Part shown: positions 43,322-53,946 of the stretch, piece by piece
Numbering within the stretch: the first letter of the stretch is position 1
How the letters are laid out: every line of letters starts with the position of its first letter
From: Serripes groenlandicus
Taxonomy: Eukaryota > Mollusca > Bivalvia > Cardiida > Cardiidae
NCBI GenBank assembly: GCA_031761405.1
Contig: JASEVX010000003.1
Coordinates: 14,808,973 to 14,872,972, forward strand
Direction: 5' to 3'
Length of the DNA: 64,000 bases
Made by a program: the position numbers and the translations under genes
Notes under the pieces: generated by a model
Told to the model about the DNA's origin: nothing
What the model saw: the letters and a program-made list of their open reading frames with translations, nothing else
Databases searched by the model: none

Positions 43322-44147
43322 TTAGCTCTACTGGCCAAAGAGCTTATGCCATGGTGTTGTGTCCATAGTGCGTGAGTGCATGTGTACATCCGTAAACATT
43401 TGCTTGTAAACGCGATAAAGTCTTCAGTTTTGATTGTATCTCAATCAACCTTATACAGTAGTTTGATATCCATGAGAGCTCGGTTCCTTTTTCAAACCAG
43501 CCAGATCCGCCCAGGGAAGACTGGATTATGGCCCTTGAAATTGTCAAAATTGCTATAATACAGCTTGTGAACACAATAGAGGCTCCATTTACTATCTGAT
43601 CTTCACCAAACTAAGATAATAGTTAAATATTGATGAGCCCGGCCGGGTAGCTCAATTGGTAGCGTATCTGACTCGTGATCTGGAGGTCACAGGTTTGATA
43701 CCCGGTTGCGGCGACATTCTTTCGGGCGATGTTTTCCATTGCCTCTCACCTCTGATCTATGTGAGAAAGTAGTCAGTGGCTTCGAAAGAATGTTGTGTAA
43801 GTACTGGTGTGGGAAAGCCAGGAAAACATGGGTAGGTGCACTGACCGCCGTGATATGACCAAAGCTGTTGAAAGCGGCGTTGAACTCCAAACAAACAAAC
43901 AAACAAATATTGATGAGAGCTTGGTTTCTTTCAAAAACCAACCAGATCCACCCATGCATGACTGGATTATGGCCTTTTAAATTGTCAAAGTTGCTATAAT
44001 ACAGCTTGTGAACACAATAGAGCCTCCATTTACTATCTGATCTTCACCAAACTTAGATGGTAGTTAAATATTGATGATATCTCGGTTCCTTTCGAAAACC
44101 AGCCAGATCCATGCCAGTAGAGCATAGGCCCTCAAGGGCCTTTTGTT
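43322..44147 (+). mobile_element. Helentron-like tandem-repeat element (CTCTACTGG type)
   Basis: 5' TTAGCTCTACTGG and 3' CCAGTAGAGCATA, followed by the hairpin GGCCCTCAAGGGCC and TTTTGTTT. Monomers of about 160 bp hold GAGGCTCCATTTACTATCTG and AGAGCTCGGTTCCTTT. A SINE is inserted at 43638-43904. Confidence 0.75.
43638..43904 (+). mobile_element. tRNA-derived SINE with 13-bp target duplication
   Basis: The head folds like a tRNA: box A GGGTAGCTCAATTGGTAGCG, box B AGGTTTGATACCCGG. It is followed by a body with AAAGCGGCGTTGAACTCC and an (AAAC)n tail. AAATATTGATGAG lies on both sides (43625-43637 and 43905-43917). It is not a functional tRNA gene. Confidence 0.9.
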
Positions 44148-44149
44148 TG

Positions 44150-44693
44150 TAATTTGGTTCATTTTACTATTTTGCTATATCATAGCTCTTAAAAAAGAAA
44201 TAAAGAATAAAGAGAAAAAAGCTGCATTGAATGCTGGCTCTTTTTACGGCTGCAGCATTTTACAATTTCCATGAAACAGATCCATTAGATGCTTACTTAG
44301 CCAATTGGATTTTACTACAAAGTTTTCACCTAATATATATATATATTATTTAATGAAATTAACCTTCAGCAGTTTGACTCCTTTACAACACACAACATTT
44401 CATAATGAGCTATTTCTTTTTTGCGATTAAATTAATTAATCTTTCTTTTATAGACATTTAACCTTTTCTTTACAAGTTTAAATGTGGTCTGCTGCATATG
44501 TGTTGTATGTCAGAAAGGGTTTACTATTTACCTGCTATTTTATGTTTCATCTGCTTCAAAAATATCTGGCAAATTGGAAATATAATTTAAACACAGATTT
44601 AAAACAGTGTCGGAAAAGGAGACTGCTGCATAGGGAATCAAATTTTGACTGTATTGGGTAATGAGACTTCACCTTTTAATCCTTTCATCACAG
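44150..44693. other. Intron-like, no feature
   Basis: AT-rich with a short TATATA run (about 44334-44346) and degraded MITE pieces near 44450-44520. Confidence 0.4.
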
Positions 44694-44804
44694 GCTACAA
44701 CTGTCCGTTAGGAACAGAAGATCCCAATCAATATGCGTGTCCAGCTGGTACCTATAACAATGTGACTGGTACCGACTCCGTGTTTGACTGCAGATCATGT
44801 ACAG
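44694..44804 (+). CDS. Exon of Cys-rich GCC2/GCC3 protein, intact
   Basis: A 111-nt phase 1-1 exon between ATCACAG and ACAG|GTAGGT. The peptide reads GYNCPLGTEDPNQYACPAGT and NNVTGTDSVFDCRSCTG. C-P-A-G-T-Y followed by C-R-S-C-x-G is the clearest GCC2/GCC3 signature of the window. No lesion. Confidence 0.8.
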
Positions 44805-45527
44805 GTAGGTCCATATTCTAGGTAAAGTGCGTATCTCATGTTTGAAAACCTTTTTTTGACCCTCAAATTCCATTTGTAGGTACTCAAAGGATTTCTTATA
44901 TAATTTGTTGAGTACCTAAAGCATAGGAAATGAATGTGTAATAAGAGATATTATGGCGAAAAAATATTTTACTAGAGGTGTCTCATACACATACATGTAT
45001 AAACATATATTTACTATCTACTTGAAATTAGAAATATTTACAGCTACTTTGCTAAACTGGACTCCTAATTTTCAATAAAAACAACTGTATCACTTTCCCA
45101 CATACATCAAATTTCAGCAGACGGCATTGAGCTTATCTAGATGAAGAAAAAGAAACTTCTCTACAAATGAATTATTTTTAACTGGATAGAGTTGAAACCA
45201 TTATTATGAGCAATATAACCTTTTGTCACAATTTTTCCAAAAGTCATCTGCTGAAAATGCATCCAAATGCGTCCGAAGGCATCTGCAAGTGGATAAGGAT
45301 TGATACTTGAATTACTTTCAACTCAAAATTTAAAAGATGACATCCAGATAACTTGAAAATATCCTTAAATTCTAGGACAATTTTGCTAAATATATTGGTT
45401 AAAACCAACTATGTTGAACAAGTTGAGACTAAGTGTAAGTGTAAACTGATCCTGGGTCTTTGTTGTTGGCATGTGGCAATATTTGTGGAGGTTCCATATT
45501 GTGACATTTCTCTCATTGACATTTTAG
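44805..45527. other. Intron-like with hairpin-family copy and MITE pieces
   Basis: GGTACTCAAAGGATTTC against TTGTTGAGTACCTAAAG near 44878-44925 belongs to the hairpin family. MITE-derived stretch at about 45090-45300. Confidence 0.45.
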
Positions 45528-45708
45528 CTGGTAAATACTGTGGAAGCAACTAACTGTCTATCAGAGCCAAGGGGTATAGCAGGATGGTACTGTTCAGGAG
45601 GGGCTTACAGTGACAAGCCAACGCCCTATGTCAACACTATTACCTTTATGATCAATGTTTTATGTCCAACTTACCTGACCAATGAAATGGGAGGAGCTTG
45701 CCTTGCAG
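45528..45708 (+). pseudogene. Cys-rich exon with one-base frameshift
   Basis: Between CATTTTAG and GCAG|GTATTT. It begins AGKYCGSN in phase 1 and meets TAA; one base on, the other frame reads TNCLSEPRGIAGWYCSGGAY and LCPTYLTNEMGGACLAG, ending in phase 1. The total of 181 nt is one more than a multiple of three. Pattern and phase place it in the same gene. Confidence 0.65.
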
Positions 45709-45987
45709 GTATTTAATCATCATTTACAAATATTTACGTATATACAGTATAATACATATGTATAATATAACTTATACATTCAAGATACAAGCATATTGTG
45801 GGAGATCATTTATTTATTTAAGATTGTGGCAAGTCTATTACAATTGACCTTTTTAGTCAACTTACAGTCAACTACCAGTTGTATATTTTCTGAGAAAGAT
45901 CTGTAAGGGTAGCACAACTAGTAGTATGCCTATTCTCCTTAAGCCTTTCCCACATACAATAAATATTCAATGATTGTAATGTTTCAG

Positions 45988-46260
45988 ATGCCACTGGAGG
46001 CCAATCAGTCTCTGACTGCATTACATGCACACCAGGATATTACTGTCAGGCTTATGGGCTCTCTGAACCAGATAGACTTTGTGGTATCGGGTATTACTGC
46101 CTGGGCGGCCAATACAGCCCAACACTGGCTATATACGGATATCATTTCTGTTATGAAGGAAGTCTGAATGAGACTGGTTGTCCCTCCGGAGATTATCAGT
46201 CCGTCTGGAGACAAGGAAGCTGTGATCCCTGTTCACAAGGCACATATTGTAAAGACATCG
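45988..46260 (+). CDS. Exon of Cys-rich GCC2/GCC3 protein, intact
   Basis: A 273-nt phase 1-1 exon between TTTCAG and CATCG|GTAAGT, 91 residues with no lesion. Cys pairs: DCITCTPGYYCQAYG, RLCGIGYYCLGGQYSP, CYEGSLNETGCPSGDYQS, CDPCSQGTYCKDIG. It is the last Cys module before the pearl-like element at 46.6 kb. Confidence 0.8.
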
Positions 46261-46557
46261 GTAAGTCTGGTTTTATTGTTTAACACATGCAACAAATCTG
46301 CATTTTGTTAATTTTTGGGGGAAGATGTTTTCAAATGCGTTGCTGCGGATTTGTTGTATACAGGAAAGGGTTAAATACTTCAAAAGGTTGTGGGTATAAA
46401 AACAACAGATGTTTGGATATGCAGAAAAATTGAACAATCAATGAACAATTTCAAATAATTAATACCATAACATAATAAGAAACTGAAGCAATTGATGACA
46501 TTTCAGAAAACGTAATAAATTTCTGGTGCAAGAAATTTAAGCATTTATGGTTGTTGT

Positions 46558-48594
46558 TATACCTGCGATAAACGAAGTTTAGAGGGGGTATATTGGAGTC
46601 ACCCTGTGGTTGGTCGGTCGGTCGGTTGGTCCGTTGCGATTTTCCTTGTCCGGAGCATAACTTTAAAACTAATTGTTGGAATTTAATAAAACTTCATAGG
46701 ATGATACAACACATTGAGAGGAAGTGCAGTGTACAGGAACCATAACTCTATTTTACCTAAATACAGAGTTATTGCCCTTTGTTACTTTTTCTTGTCCGGA
46801 GAATTACTTAATAACTAACAGATGGAATATAATAAAACTACATACAATGGTAGAGCATAATGAGAGGAAGTGCAGTATACAAGAACCATAACTCTAATTT
46901 ACATAATTACAGAGTTATTGCCCTTTGTTACCTTTTCTTATTCGTAGAGTCTTGTCCGGAGCATAACTTTTAAACAAATTGTTGGAATTTAATAAAACTT
47001 CATAGGATGATACAACACATTGAGAGGAAGTGCGGTGTACAGGAACCATAACTCTATTTTATCTAAATACAGAGTTATTGCCCTTTGTTACTTGTTCTTG
47101 TCCGGAGAATTACTTAATAACTAACAGATGGAATCTAATAAAACTACATACAATGGTAGAGCATAATCAGAGGAAGTGCAGTGTACAAGAACCATAACTC
47201 TAATTTACATAATTACAGAGTTATTGCCCTTTGTTACTTTTTCTTGTTCGTAGAGTCTTGTCCGGAGCATTACTTTAAAACTAATTGTTGGAATTTAATA
47301 AAACTTCATAGGATGAAACAACACATTGAGAGGAAGTGCGGTGTACAGGAACCATAACTCTATTTTATCTAAATACAGAGTTATTGCCCTTTGTTACTTT
47401 TTCTTGTCCGGAGAATTACTTGATAACTAACTGATGGAATATAATAAGACTGCATACAATGGTAGAGCATAATCAGAGGAAGTGCAGTGTACAAGAACCA
47501 TAACTCTTAATTTACATAATTTCAGAGTTATTGCCCTTTGTTACTTTTTCTTGTTCGTAGAGTCTTGTCCGGAGCATAACTTTAAAACTAATTGTTGGAA
47601 TTTAATAAAACATCATAGGATGATACAACACATTGAGAGGAAGTGCAGTATACAGGAACCATAACTCTAATTTACCTAAATACAGAGTTATTGCCCTTTG
47701 TTACTTTTTCTTGTCCGGAAAATTACTTAATAACTAACAGATGGAATCTAATAAAACTACATACAATGGTAGAGCATAATCAGAGGAAGTGTAGTGTACA
47801 AGAACCATAACTCTACTTTACATAATTACAGAGTAATTGCCCTTTGTTACTTTTTCTTGTTCGTAGAGTCATGTCCGGAGCATAACTTTAAAACTAATTG
47901 TTGGAATTTAATAAAACATCATAGGATGATACAACACATTGAGAGGAAGTGCGGTGTACGGGAACCATAACTCTATTTTACCTAAATACAGAGTTATTGC
48001 CCTATGTTACTTTTTCTTGTCTGGAGAATTTCTTAATAACTAACAGATGGAATCTAATAAAACTACATACAATGGTAGAGCATAATCAGAGGAAGTGCAG
48101 TGTACAAGAACCATAACTCTACTTTACATAATTACAGAGTAATTGCCCTTTGTTACTTTTTCTTGTTCGTAGAGTCTTGTCCGGAGCATAACTTTAAAAC
48201 TAATTGTTGGAATTAATTAAACATCATAGGATGATACAACACATTGAGAGGAAGTGCGGTGTACAGGAACCATAACTCTATTTTACCTAAATACAGAGTT
48301 ATTGCCATATGTTACTTTTTCTTGTCCGGAGAATTATTTAATAACTAACAGATGGAATCTAATAAAACTACATACAACGGTAGAGCATAATCAGAGGAAG
48401 TGCAGTGTACAAGAACCATAACTCTACTTTACATAATTACAGAGTTATTGCCCTTTGTTATCCAAAAATGAACAAAACAAGAATAACCCGATCCATAACA
48501 TTGTCCTTTTAAGGTGGGGTTTCTAAATATTTCACAACCTTTCCTATCAGGGGGGCGTTCGGGGGTATTAATCACATTCAGTGATAGTTCTAGT
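46558..48594 (+). mobile_element. Pearl-like (Helentron-type) element, copy 2
   Basis: Starts TATACCTGCGATAAACG, has a short (GGTC)n tract at about 46610-46630, then twelve monomers alternating 146 and 160 bp. It ends GGGGGTATTAATCACATTCAGT...AGTTCTAGT, with a terminal hairpin ATCAC/GTGAT. Monomer types A (CATAACTTTAAAACTAATTG) and B (GAATTACTTAATAACTAACA) alternate strictly, so the real unit is a dimer of about 306 bp. No protein. Confidence 0.75.
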
Positions 48595-48880
48595 TTTTGT
48601 TGCAAAACTTCAGGGTGTGTTATAACATAAGACATTTCAGCAATCAATTATCATTTTTACCCCTGAAAGCTCCAAATGTCACTTTGATACTGTCTACACC
48701 TATCATAATGTCAATATCAATCAGACTGATAAGCATTTTTAAGCATCTGCAGCAGATGACTTCTGTATACATTGTTGCACAAACAGAAATTGCTCATAAT
48801 GAGCAATATTTACTTTTGCCATATTGTTTTCAATTCAATTCAATAAATGTGAACATTCTCTGTAAGTGAATGTAGTTTTA

Positions 48881-49704
48881 TTAGCTCTACTGGAAGAGCT
48901 TATGTGGTGGTGTGGTGTCCGTCGTCCGTGCGTCTGTAAACAATTGCTTGTGAACTCAATACAGTCTTCAGTTTTGATTGTATCTCAATCAAACTTAAAC
49001 AGTAGTTAGATATCCATGAGAGCTCGGTTCCTTTTGCAAACCACCCAGATCCGCCCATGCAAGACTGGATTATGGCCCTTGGAATTGTCAAAATTGCTAT
49101 AATAGAGCTTGTGAACATAATAGAGGCTCCATTTACTATCTGATCTTCACTAAACTTACACAGTAGTTAGGTATGCATGAGAGCTTGGTTCCTTTTGCAA
49201 ACAAGCCAGATCAGGCCATGCAAGACTGGATTATGGCCCTTGAAATTGTCAGAATTGCTATAATAGAGCTTGTGAACGCGATAAAGTCTTCAGTTTTGAT
49301 TGTATCTCAATCAAACTTATACAGTAGTTAGATATCCATGAGAGCTCAGTTCCTTTCGCAAACCAGCCAGATCTGCCCATGCAAGACTTGATTATGGCCA
49401 TTGAAATTGTCAAAATTGCTATAATTGAGCTTGTGAACACAATAGAGGCTCCATTTACTAACTAATCTTCACCAAACTTAGATAGTAGTTGAATATTGAT
49501 GAGAGCTCGGTTCCTTTCGCAAACCAGCCAGATCCGTCAATGTAAGACTTATGGCCCTTGAAATTGTCAAAATTGCTATAATACAGCTTGTGAACACAAA
49601 AGAGGCTCCATTTACTATCCGATCTTCACCATACATACATGCTCTGGATTGAAAATGACTAAAGAACCATACCAGTAGAGCATAGGGCCATGAGGGCCTC
49701 TTGT
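48881..49704 (+). mobile_element. Helentron-like element (CTCTACTGG type), copy 2
   Basis: TTAGCTCTACTGG at the left, ACCAGTAGAGCATA and the hairpin-like GGGCCATGAGGGCC with TCTTGTTT at the right. Four monomers of 156-161 bp start near 49111, 49272, 49432 and 49588. The short - strand ORFs here are repeat-derived. Confidence 0.75.
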
Positions 49705-49714
49705 TTAATAAAGT

Positions 49715-50120
49715 TGACAACATTGTGACAAAATGATAATCAGCAATTTCACTTTTTTCCACAATGTTTTTTAAAAGTTTTCTGCTGCAGTGTCGTCAGA
49801 AAGCGTTTAGAAAGGGTTACCTTATGGGGTCATGCAGTCAATAGCTTGATGTACAAAGAAATACACATGAGTATCTATATGGATAGTTTCTTCTTGTATC
49901 ATAAACATATCCAACATACAACAAATTTAAAGCAGACAACATTGAAATCATCTAGGCATTAAATATCTCTAAATGAAAGTATAATTCTTGAATAGAGTTT
50001 AAAACATTGTGGTAAAAGGAAAAATTACTCTTTATGATAAATCTTTCATTTTGCCACAGTGTTTTCAAAAAGTGTCTGCTGCAGAGGTGTCAGAGACCAT
50101 CTGTATGTGGAAAAGGGTAA
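49715..50120. mobile_element. TTAA-type MITEs, two copies
   Basis: A right end at about 49780-49820 (TTTTCTGCTGCAGTGTCGTC) and a nearly full copy at about 49915-50120, with GTGTCTGCTGCAGAGGTGTC. Confidence 0.6.
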
Positions 50121-50187
50121 AACTAATATTACTTGTGTTAATTCAGATTAGAATGAAGCTAGAAGTGTTGTTTCTGGAATATTTCAG

Positions 50188-50322
50188 ATGGTATAGAAAA
50201 GATGAAAGTGTGAACATTTGATGAGCCAATGAAATGTCTGTTCTCTGCTAACACTACTGTTGGGTCAAGTTATCTGTGGGAATTGTACAGAGAAGAGGAA
50301 GACGTGGAATCAACCAATTCTG
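50188..50322 (+). pseudogene. Exon with in-frame TGA, probably same modular gene
   Basis: 135 nt between TTTCAG and TCTG|GTACAT, phase 1 at both ends. It reads DGIEKMKV, TGA, then TFDEPMKCLFSANTTVGSSY and LWELYREEEDVESTNSG. The module type is not certain. Phase and position fit the modular gene. Confidence 0.45.
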
Positions 50323-50369
50323 GTACATTTTTTATCTGTCATCCCTTTACTATCAAATGAATATTGTAC

Positions 50370-50600
50370 ATGAACCCTTTCCTGTTTACAGACATATTTT
50401 GACACATCTTCAGCAGACGATTTTTGAAAACATTGCAATGTAAGAAGAAATATGCTCAAAATGAATAAATTCTTCTTTTGTCTAAATGTTTTCAACCCTA
50501 TTCAATATAATACCTTCATTCATAGAGATTTTCCATAACTTTACATATATGTTTTCAAAGTCTGCTGCGGGTTTACATATACATGTAGTTGTCTATGGGG
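50370..50600. mobile_element. TTAA-type MITE
   Basis: AACCCTTTCCTGTTTACAGA to CAAAGTCTGCTGCGGGTTTA; the palindromic centre is reduced. Confidence 0.55.
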
Positions 50601-50818
50601 AGGGGTTTATTTCTTCCCCTGTCAAATATGATATTGATTCATCGCTCTTGCACTGATACAGAAGAGAAGTTTGATGCCTTATGCAGCAAACAAGTTTTTA
50701 AAATATTGTGGAAAGTGAATATCATTTCATTCAATCGCAGTGTAACTCTTTCCCACACTTAACAAATCTGCAGCAGTTGACTTTGAAAACATCTAGGCAA
50801 AAATATGGAGAATCTTTT

Positions 50819-51047
50819 TTAACCCTTTCCCTCATATAGACGCTTTCTGACGCCTCTGCAGCAGACAGCTTTTTGAAAATATAGTGACAAAAGGAGAAAT
50901 TGCTCAAAACGAGCAATTTCTCCTTTTGACACAATGTTTTCACTTTTGGTCATAGGTTATCCATTCAATTATAGAGATTTTCTATTTTTTGACAAAATAT
51001 GTTCAAAGTCGTCTGCTGCAGAATTGTCGTATGAGGGAAAGGGTTAA
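50819..51047. mobile_element. Reference full-length TTAA-flanked MITE
   Basis: TTAA at 50819-50822 and 51044-51047 flank a 221-bp element with 14-bp perfect TIRs CCCTTTCCCTCATA/TATGAGGGAAAGGG. Internally: CTGCAGCAGACAGC, the palindrome GAAATTGCTCAAAACGAGCA, and GTCGTCTGCTGCAG. Best copy for defining the family; piggyBac-like by target and ends. Confidence 0.9.
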
Positions 51048-51330
51048 TGTAAATATTATTTTTAATCTTTAAATATATAAGGAAATTTTCTGAAGTTTTC
51101 TGCTGCAAATGTGTCAAAATGCGTCGGCAAGTGGGAAATGGTTGAAAAAAAGCAAACATATTTAAGTCATATGCCCTTGAATACTATAATCAATTTTGGC
51201 AAAGATTGGATAGGGATGGCTAAAGTTACAGAGCAGACAAAGTTAGTTAGTTTGGGCAATAATGGGGACTATTGCTTAAGATAGGCCTGTTTATTACCAG
51301 GATAAAATTACGGGGATGGGGGTTACCTAA
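51048..51330. other. Flank of Ngaro-like copy 2
   Basis: AT-rich, with a MITE right-end fragment near 51095-51140. The left limit of the retroelement is not visible. Confidence 0.35.
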
Positions 51331-51430
51331 ACACCGATTTTCACCGTTAGAATTGGAATTCCGTGAAAATCACTTCAAGGTTATCTTGCCCACGTGTTAA
51401 CGTCTTTAAATAAAATTAAATAATTAAGTC

Positions 51431-52318
51431 ATGCCGAGGACACGTCGAGTTCCGAGGAGGGCTAGTACGAGTGCGAGGAGGGAGCCTTATACAGCGCCGG
51501 AAGCCGTCGAAGTTGTTCGACTTGTGTCGGAAGAACAAGAAAGTGGTAACAACCCGTTCGAAGCTTTGCTTCGACAGGAACCTGGAGCAAGCGTCCCCAT
51601 ACTAGAGAATTTTGCATTACCCGCATCGGCCTTTCGGTGTGCGGACGATGTTTTAACGATGCATGTTTCGAAGGAAATGTTTCAAAGTATTTGGTCTGGG
51701 GATTATTTCAACCTGGCATCGTTTTTGAAAAAGGGCTCAGAGAATGTGTCAAGTTCGACATTCTCGATAAGTGAGACCGGACAGGTTGAAATAAAACCAA
51801 GACCAATCAAATCAATACAAAATATCCGGGAGTGGACCGATGCATTCATAATATTTGCAGCAGTACTAATTTAAAAACAGCCTGAGAAGGCAGGGGAGTT
51901 GCTGCAATATATGTCTCTGATTAGGGAAGCAGAATCTCGGTCGCGGGAATCATTTGCATGGCGTTCTTATGACGAGAATTTTAGAATGAGACAGGCCATA
52001 CAGCCAGATGATTGGTCGAAGATTAATGCAGATTTATGGCTGAGAACGATGACTTTGCCAGCTTCTTCTCAGGCCGTTGCTAATAGTCAGCCTCATGTAA
52101 ATTCAGGTTCTGCGTTCAAGCAAAGACAACGCCCTTGTTTTGATTTTAACTCGGTGCGTGGTTGTTCATATAAACAGTGTAAATATGACCATGTGTGCTC
52201 TACTTGTAGAGGGTCTCATCCTCAGCCTAGTTGTCAAAGATCTTTAGATCCTAATTTTCGAGGCCCACAAGACCAACCAAATGCATTTCAGATGCAGTCA
52301 AAGCAAGCCAGAAAGTAG
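51431..52318 (+). pseudogene. Gag-like protein of copy 2 with one nonsense codon
   Basis: From ATG at 51431: basic start (MPRTRRVPRRASTSARRE), helical core (IWSGDYFNLASFLKKG, IREWTDAFIIFAAVLI). TAA at 51872 stands where copy 1 has Lys (IIIKRHPEK). The same frame continues to 52318 with ELLQYMSLIREAES and CFDFNSVRGCSYKQCKYDH, a C-x8-C-x4-C-x3-H finger, then CSTCRGSHPQPSC. A single change would account for the break. Length with read-through is 295 residues, near copy 1 (318). Confidence 0.8.
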
Positions 52319-53946
52319 ATATACTGGGCTGGCTGGGACCCCTATTAGGCTGAGTGCTATGGTTGTTTTTTTGCGGAATTATCCGGATAGGATTGCAGCA
52401 AGCAATTTGTCTCGCGGCTTTAGCAATGGGTTTCCTTTGCATTATGAAGGCCCTATAAAATCTTGTGATGCCAAAAATTTGCAATCCGCCACCGATAATA
52501 TTTTAATTGTTCGGGATAAGATTAGAAAGGAAATACAAGCAGGGAGAGTTCAAGGTCCATATCAATACCCCCCTTTCAATCACTTCAGAGTTTCTCCAAT
52601 AGGCTTGGTTCCTAAGAAGGAACCAGGTGAATTTCGTTTAATTCATCACCTTTCATATCCAAGGGGAGATTCTGTTAATGACCATATTCCACAGGACCTT
52701 TGTTCTGTGCAATATACTAAGTTTGATGCTGCTGTACAGATGGTTCAACATTTGGGTAAAGGGGCATTGTTGGCTAAAGCTGATATCAAATCGGCTTTTC
52801 GTTTAATTCCAGTCAGTAGGAGAGATTACAGGCTGCTAGGTTTCAAATTTGAGGGCCAATACTATTTTGATATGGCATTACCATTTGGTTGCAGTATTTC
52901 ATGTGTAACATTTGAAATGTTTTCAACTTTCTTGCAATGGGTGGTCAGAACAAGTTCCATAAAGGGTGAACTTGAACATTATCTAGATGATTTTCTTTTG
53001 GGGGGGGAAAGCAACACAGATCAATGTGCTTGTATAATGCAAACGTTTCTTTCGTGTTGTGAAGATTTCGGGGTGCCAATAGCTTGGGAAAAAACAGAAG
53101 GCCCTAAAACAGTTTTAGTATTTCTTGGTTTAGAACTTGATTCAAACTTAATGCAAGTTCGTATACCCATTGAGAAAGTTCAAGTATTGGTATCTCAAAT
53201 TCTAGATATCTTAAAACATAAACGTAGTTTGACACTAAAGGAGCTGCAGTCAGTTCTTGGTTCTCTTAATTTCATGTGTCGGGCGATTGTGCCTGGAAGA
53301 CCATTTTGTAGACGTTTGATTAATGCCACATGTGGTATCCGAAATTCACACCATCATATAAAACTTAACATGGGGATGCGTCAAGATTTGATGATGTGGT
53401 TAGTTTTTTCAAGCGTTCAATGGTATTTCCATTTTTCATGACACCGTCTGGCGCTCAAACGCTGATGTGTGCCTGTTTACTGACAGTTCTGCAGCCAAGG
53501 ACAAGGGTTTTGGGGCATATTTCGGGGGGAAATGGATTTGTGCACCATGGCCAGCTACATGGATTGAGGAAGATCGTCTGCGGGATATCACTCTATTAGA
53601 ATTCTTTCCTATATTGGTGGCGGTTTACATTTGGGGGGACCAATTGAAAAATAAGAAAGTGTTGTTTAAATGTGATAACAAGTCGGTTGTACAAGTCATA
53701 AACCGGCAGACTTCTAAATCATCTGAGTTCATGGTCTTGGTCCGTGCTCTTACATTGAAATGTCTGCAACTCAATCTGATTTTAAAAGCGGAGCATATCC
53801 CAGGTGTGCATAACAATATTGCAGACAGTTTGTCTCGCTTTCAGATGTCCAGGTTTCGAGAATTAGCTCCAGAAGCAGAGCGCGACCCAGTAACAATGCC
53901 CAACCATCTCTGGAACATCTTCAAGATGGAGCCAGACAGCTTTTGA
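52281..53946 (+). pseudogene. RT-RNase H of copy 2, one frameshift
   Basis: The ORF overlaps the end of Gag in the +1 frame. RT: FRVSPIGLVPKKEPGEFRLI, AKADIKSAFRLIPV (motif A), LPFGCSISCVTFE (motif B), EHYLDDFLLGG (Y-L-D-D, motif C), all intact to 53395. A one-base loss in a T run near 53405 shifts the frame. From there RNase H continues to 53946: DVCLFTDSSAAKDKGFGAYF, LLEFFPILVAVYIWG, FKCDNKSVVQVIN, NNIADSLSRFQ. These give the D-E-D-D set. There is no protease or integrase domain. Confidence 0.85.

Noticed and set aside
43638..43712. Functional tRNA gene
   Set aside because: Good A and B boxes, but it has a SINE body, A-rich tail and target duplication.
2001..46260. EGF-like or Notch-type repeats
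   Set aside because: The C-P-x-G-x-Y/F and C-x-x-C-x-x-G-Y spacing fits GCC2/GCC3 modules better than the six-Cys EGF pattern.
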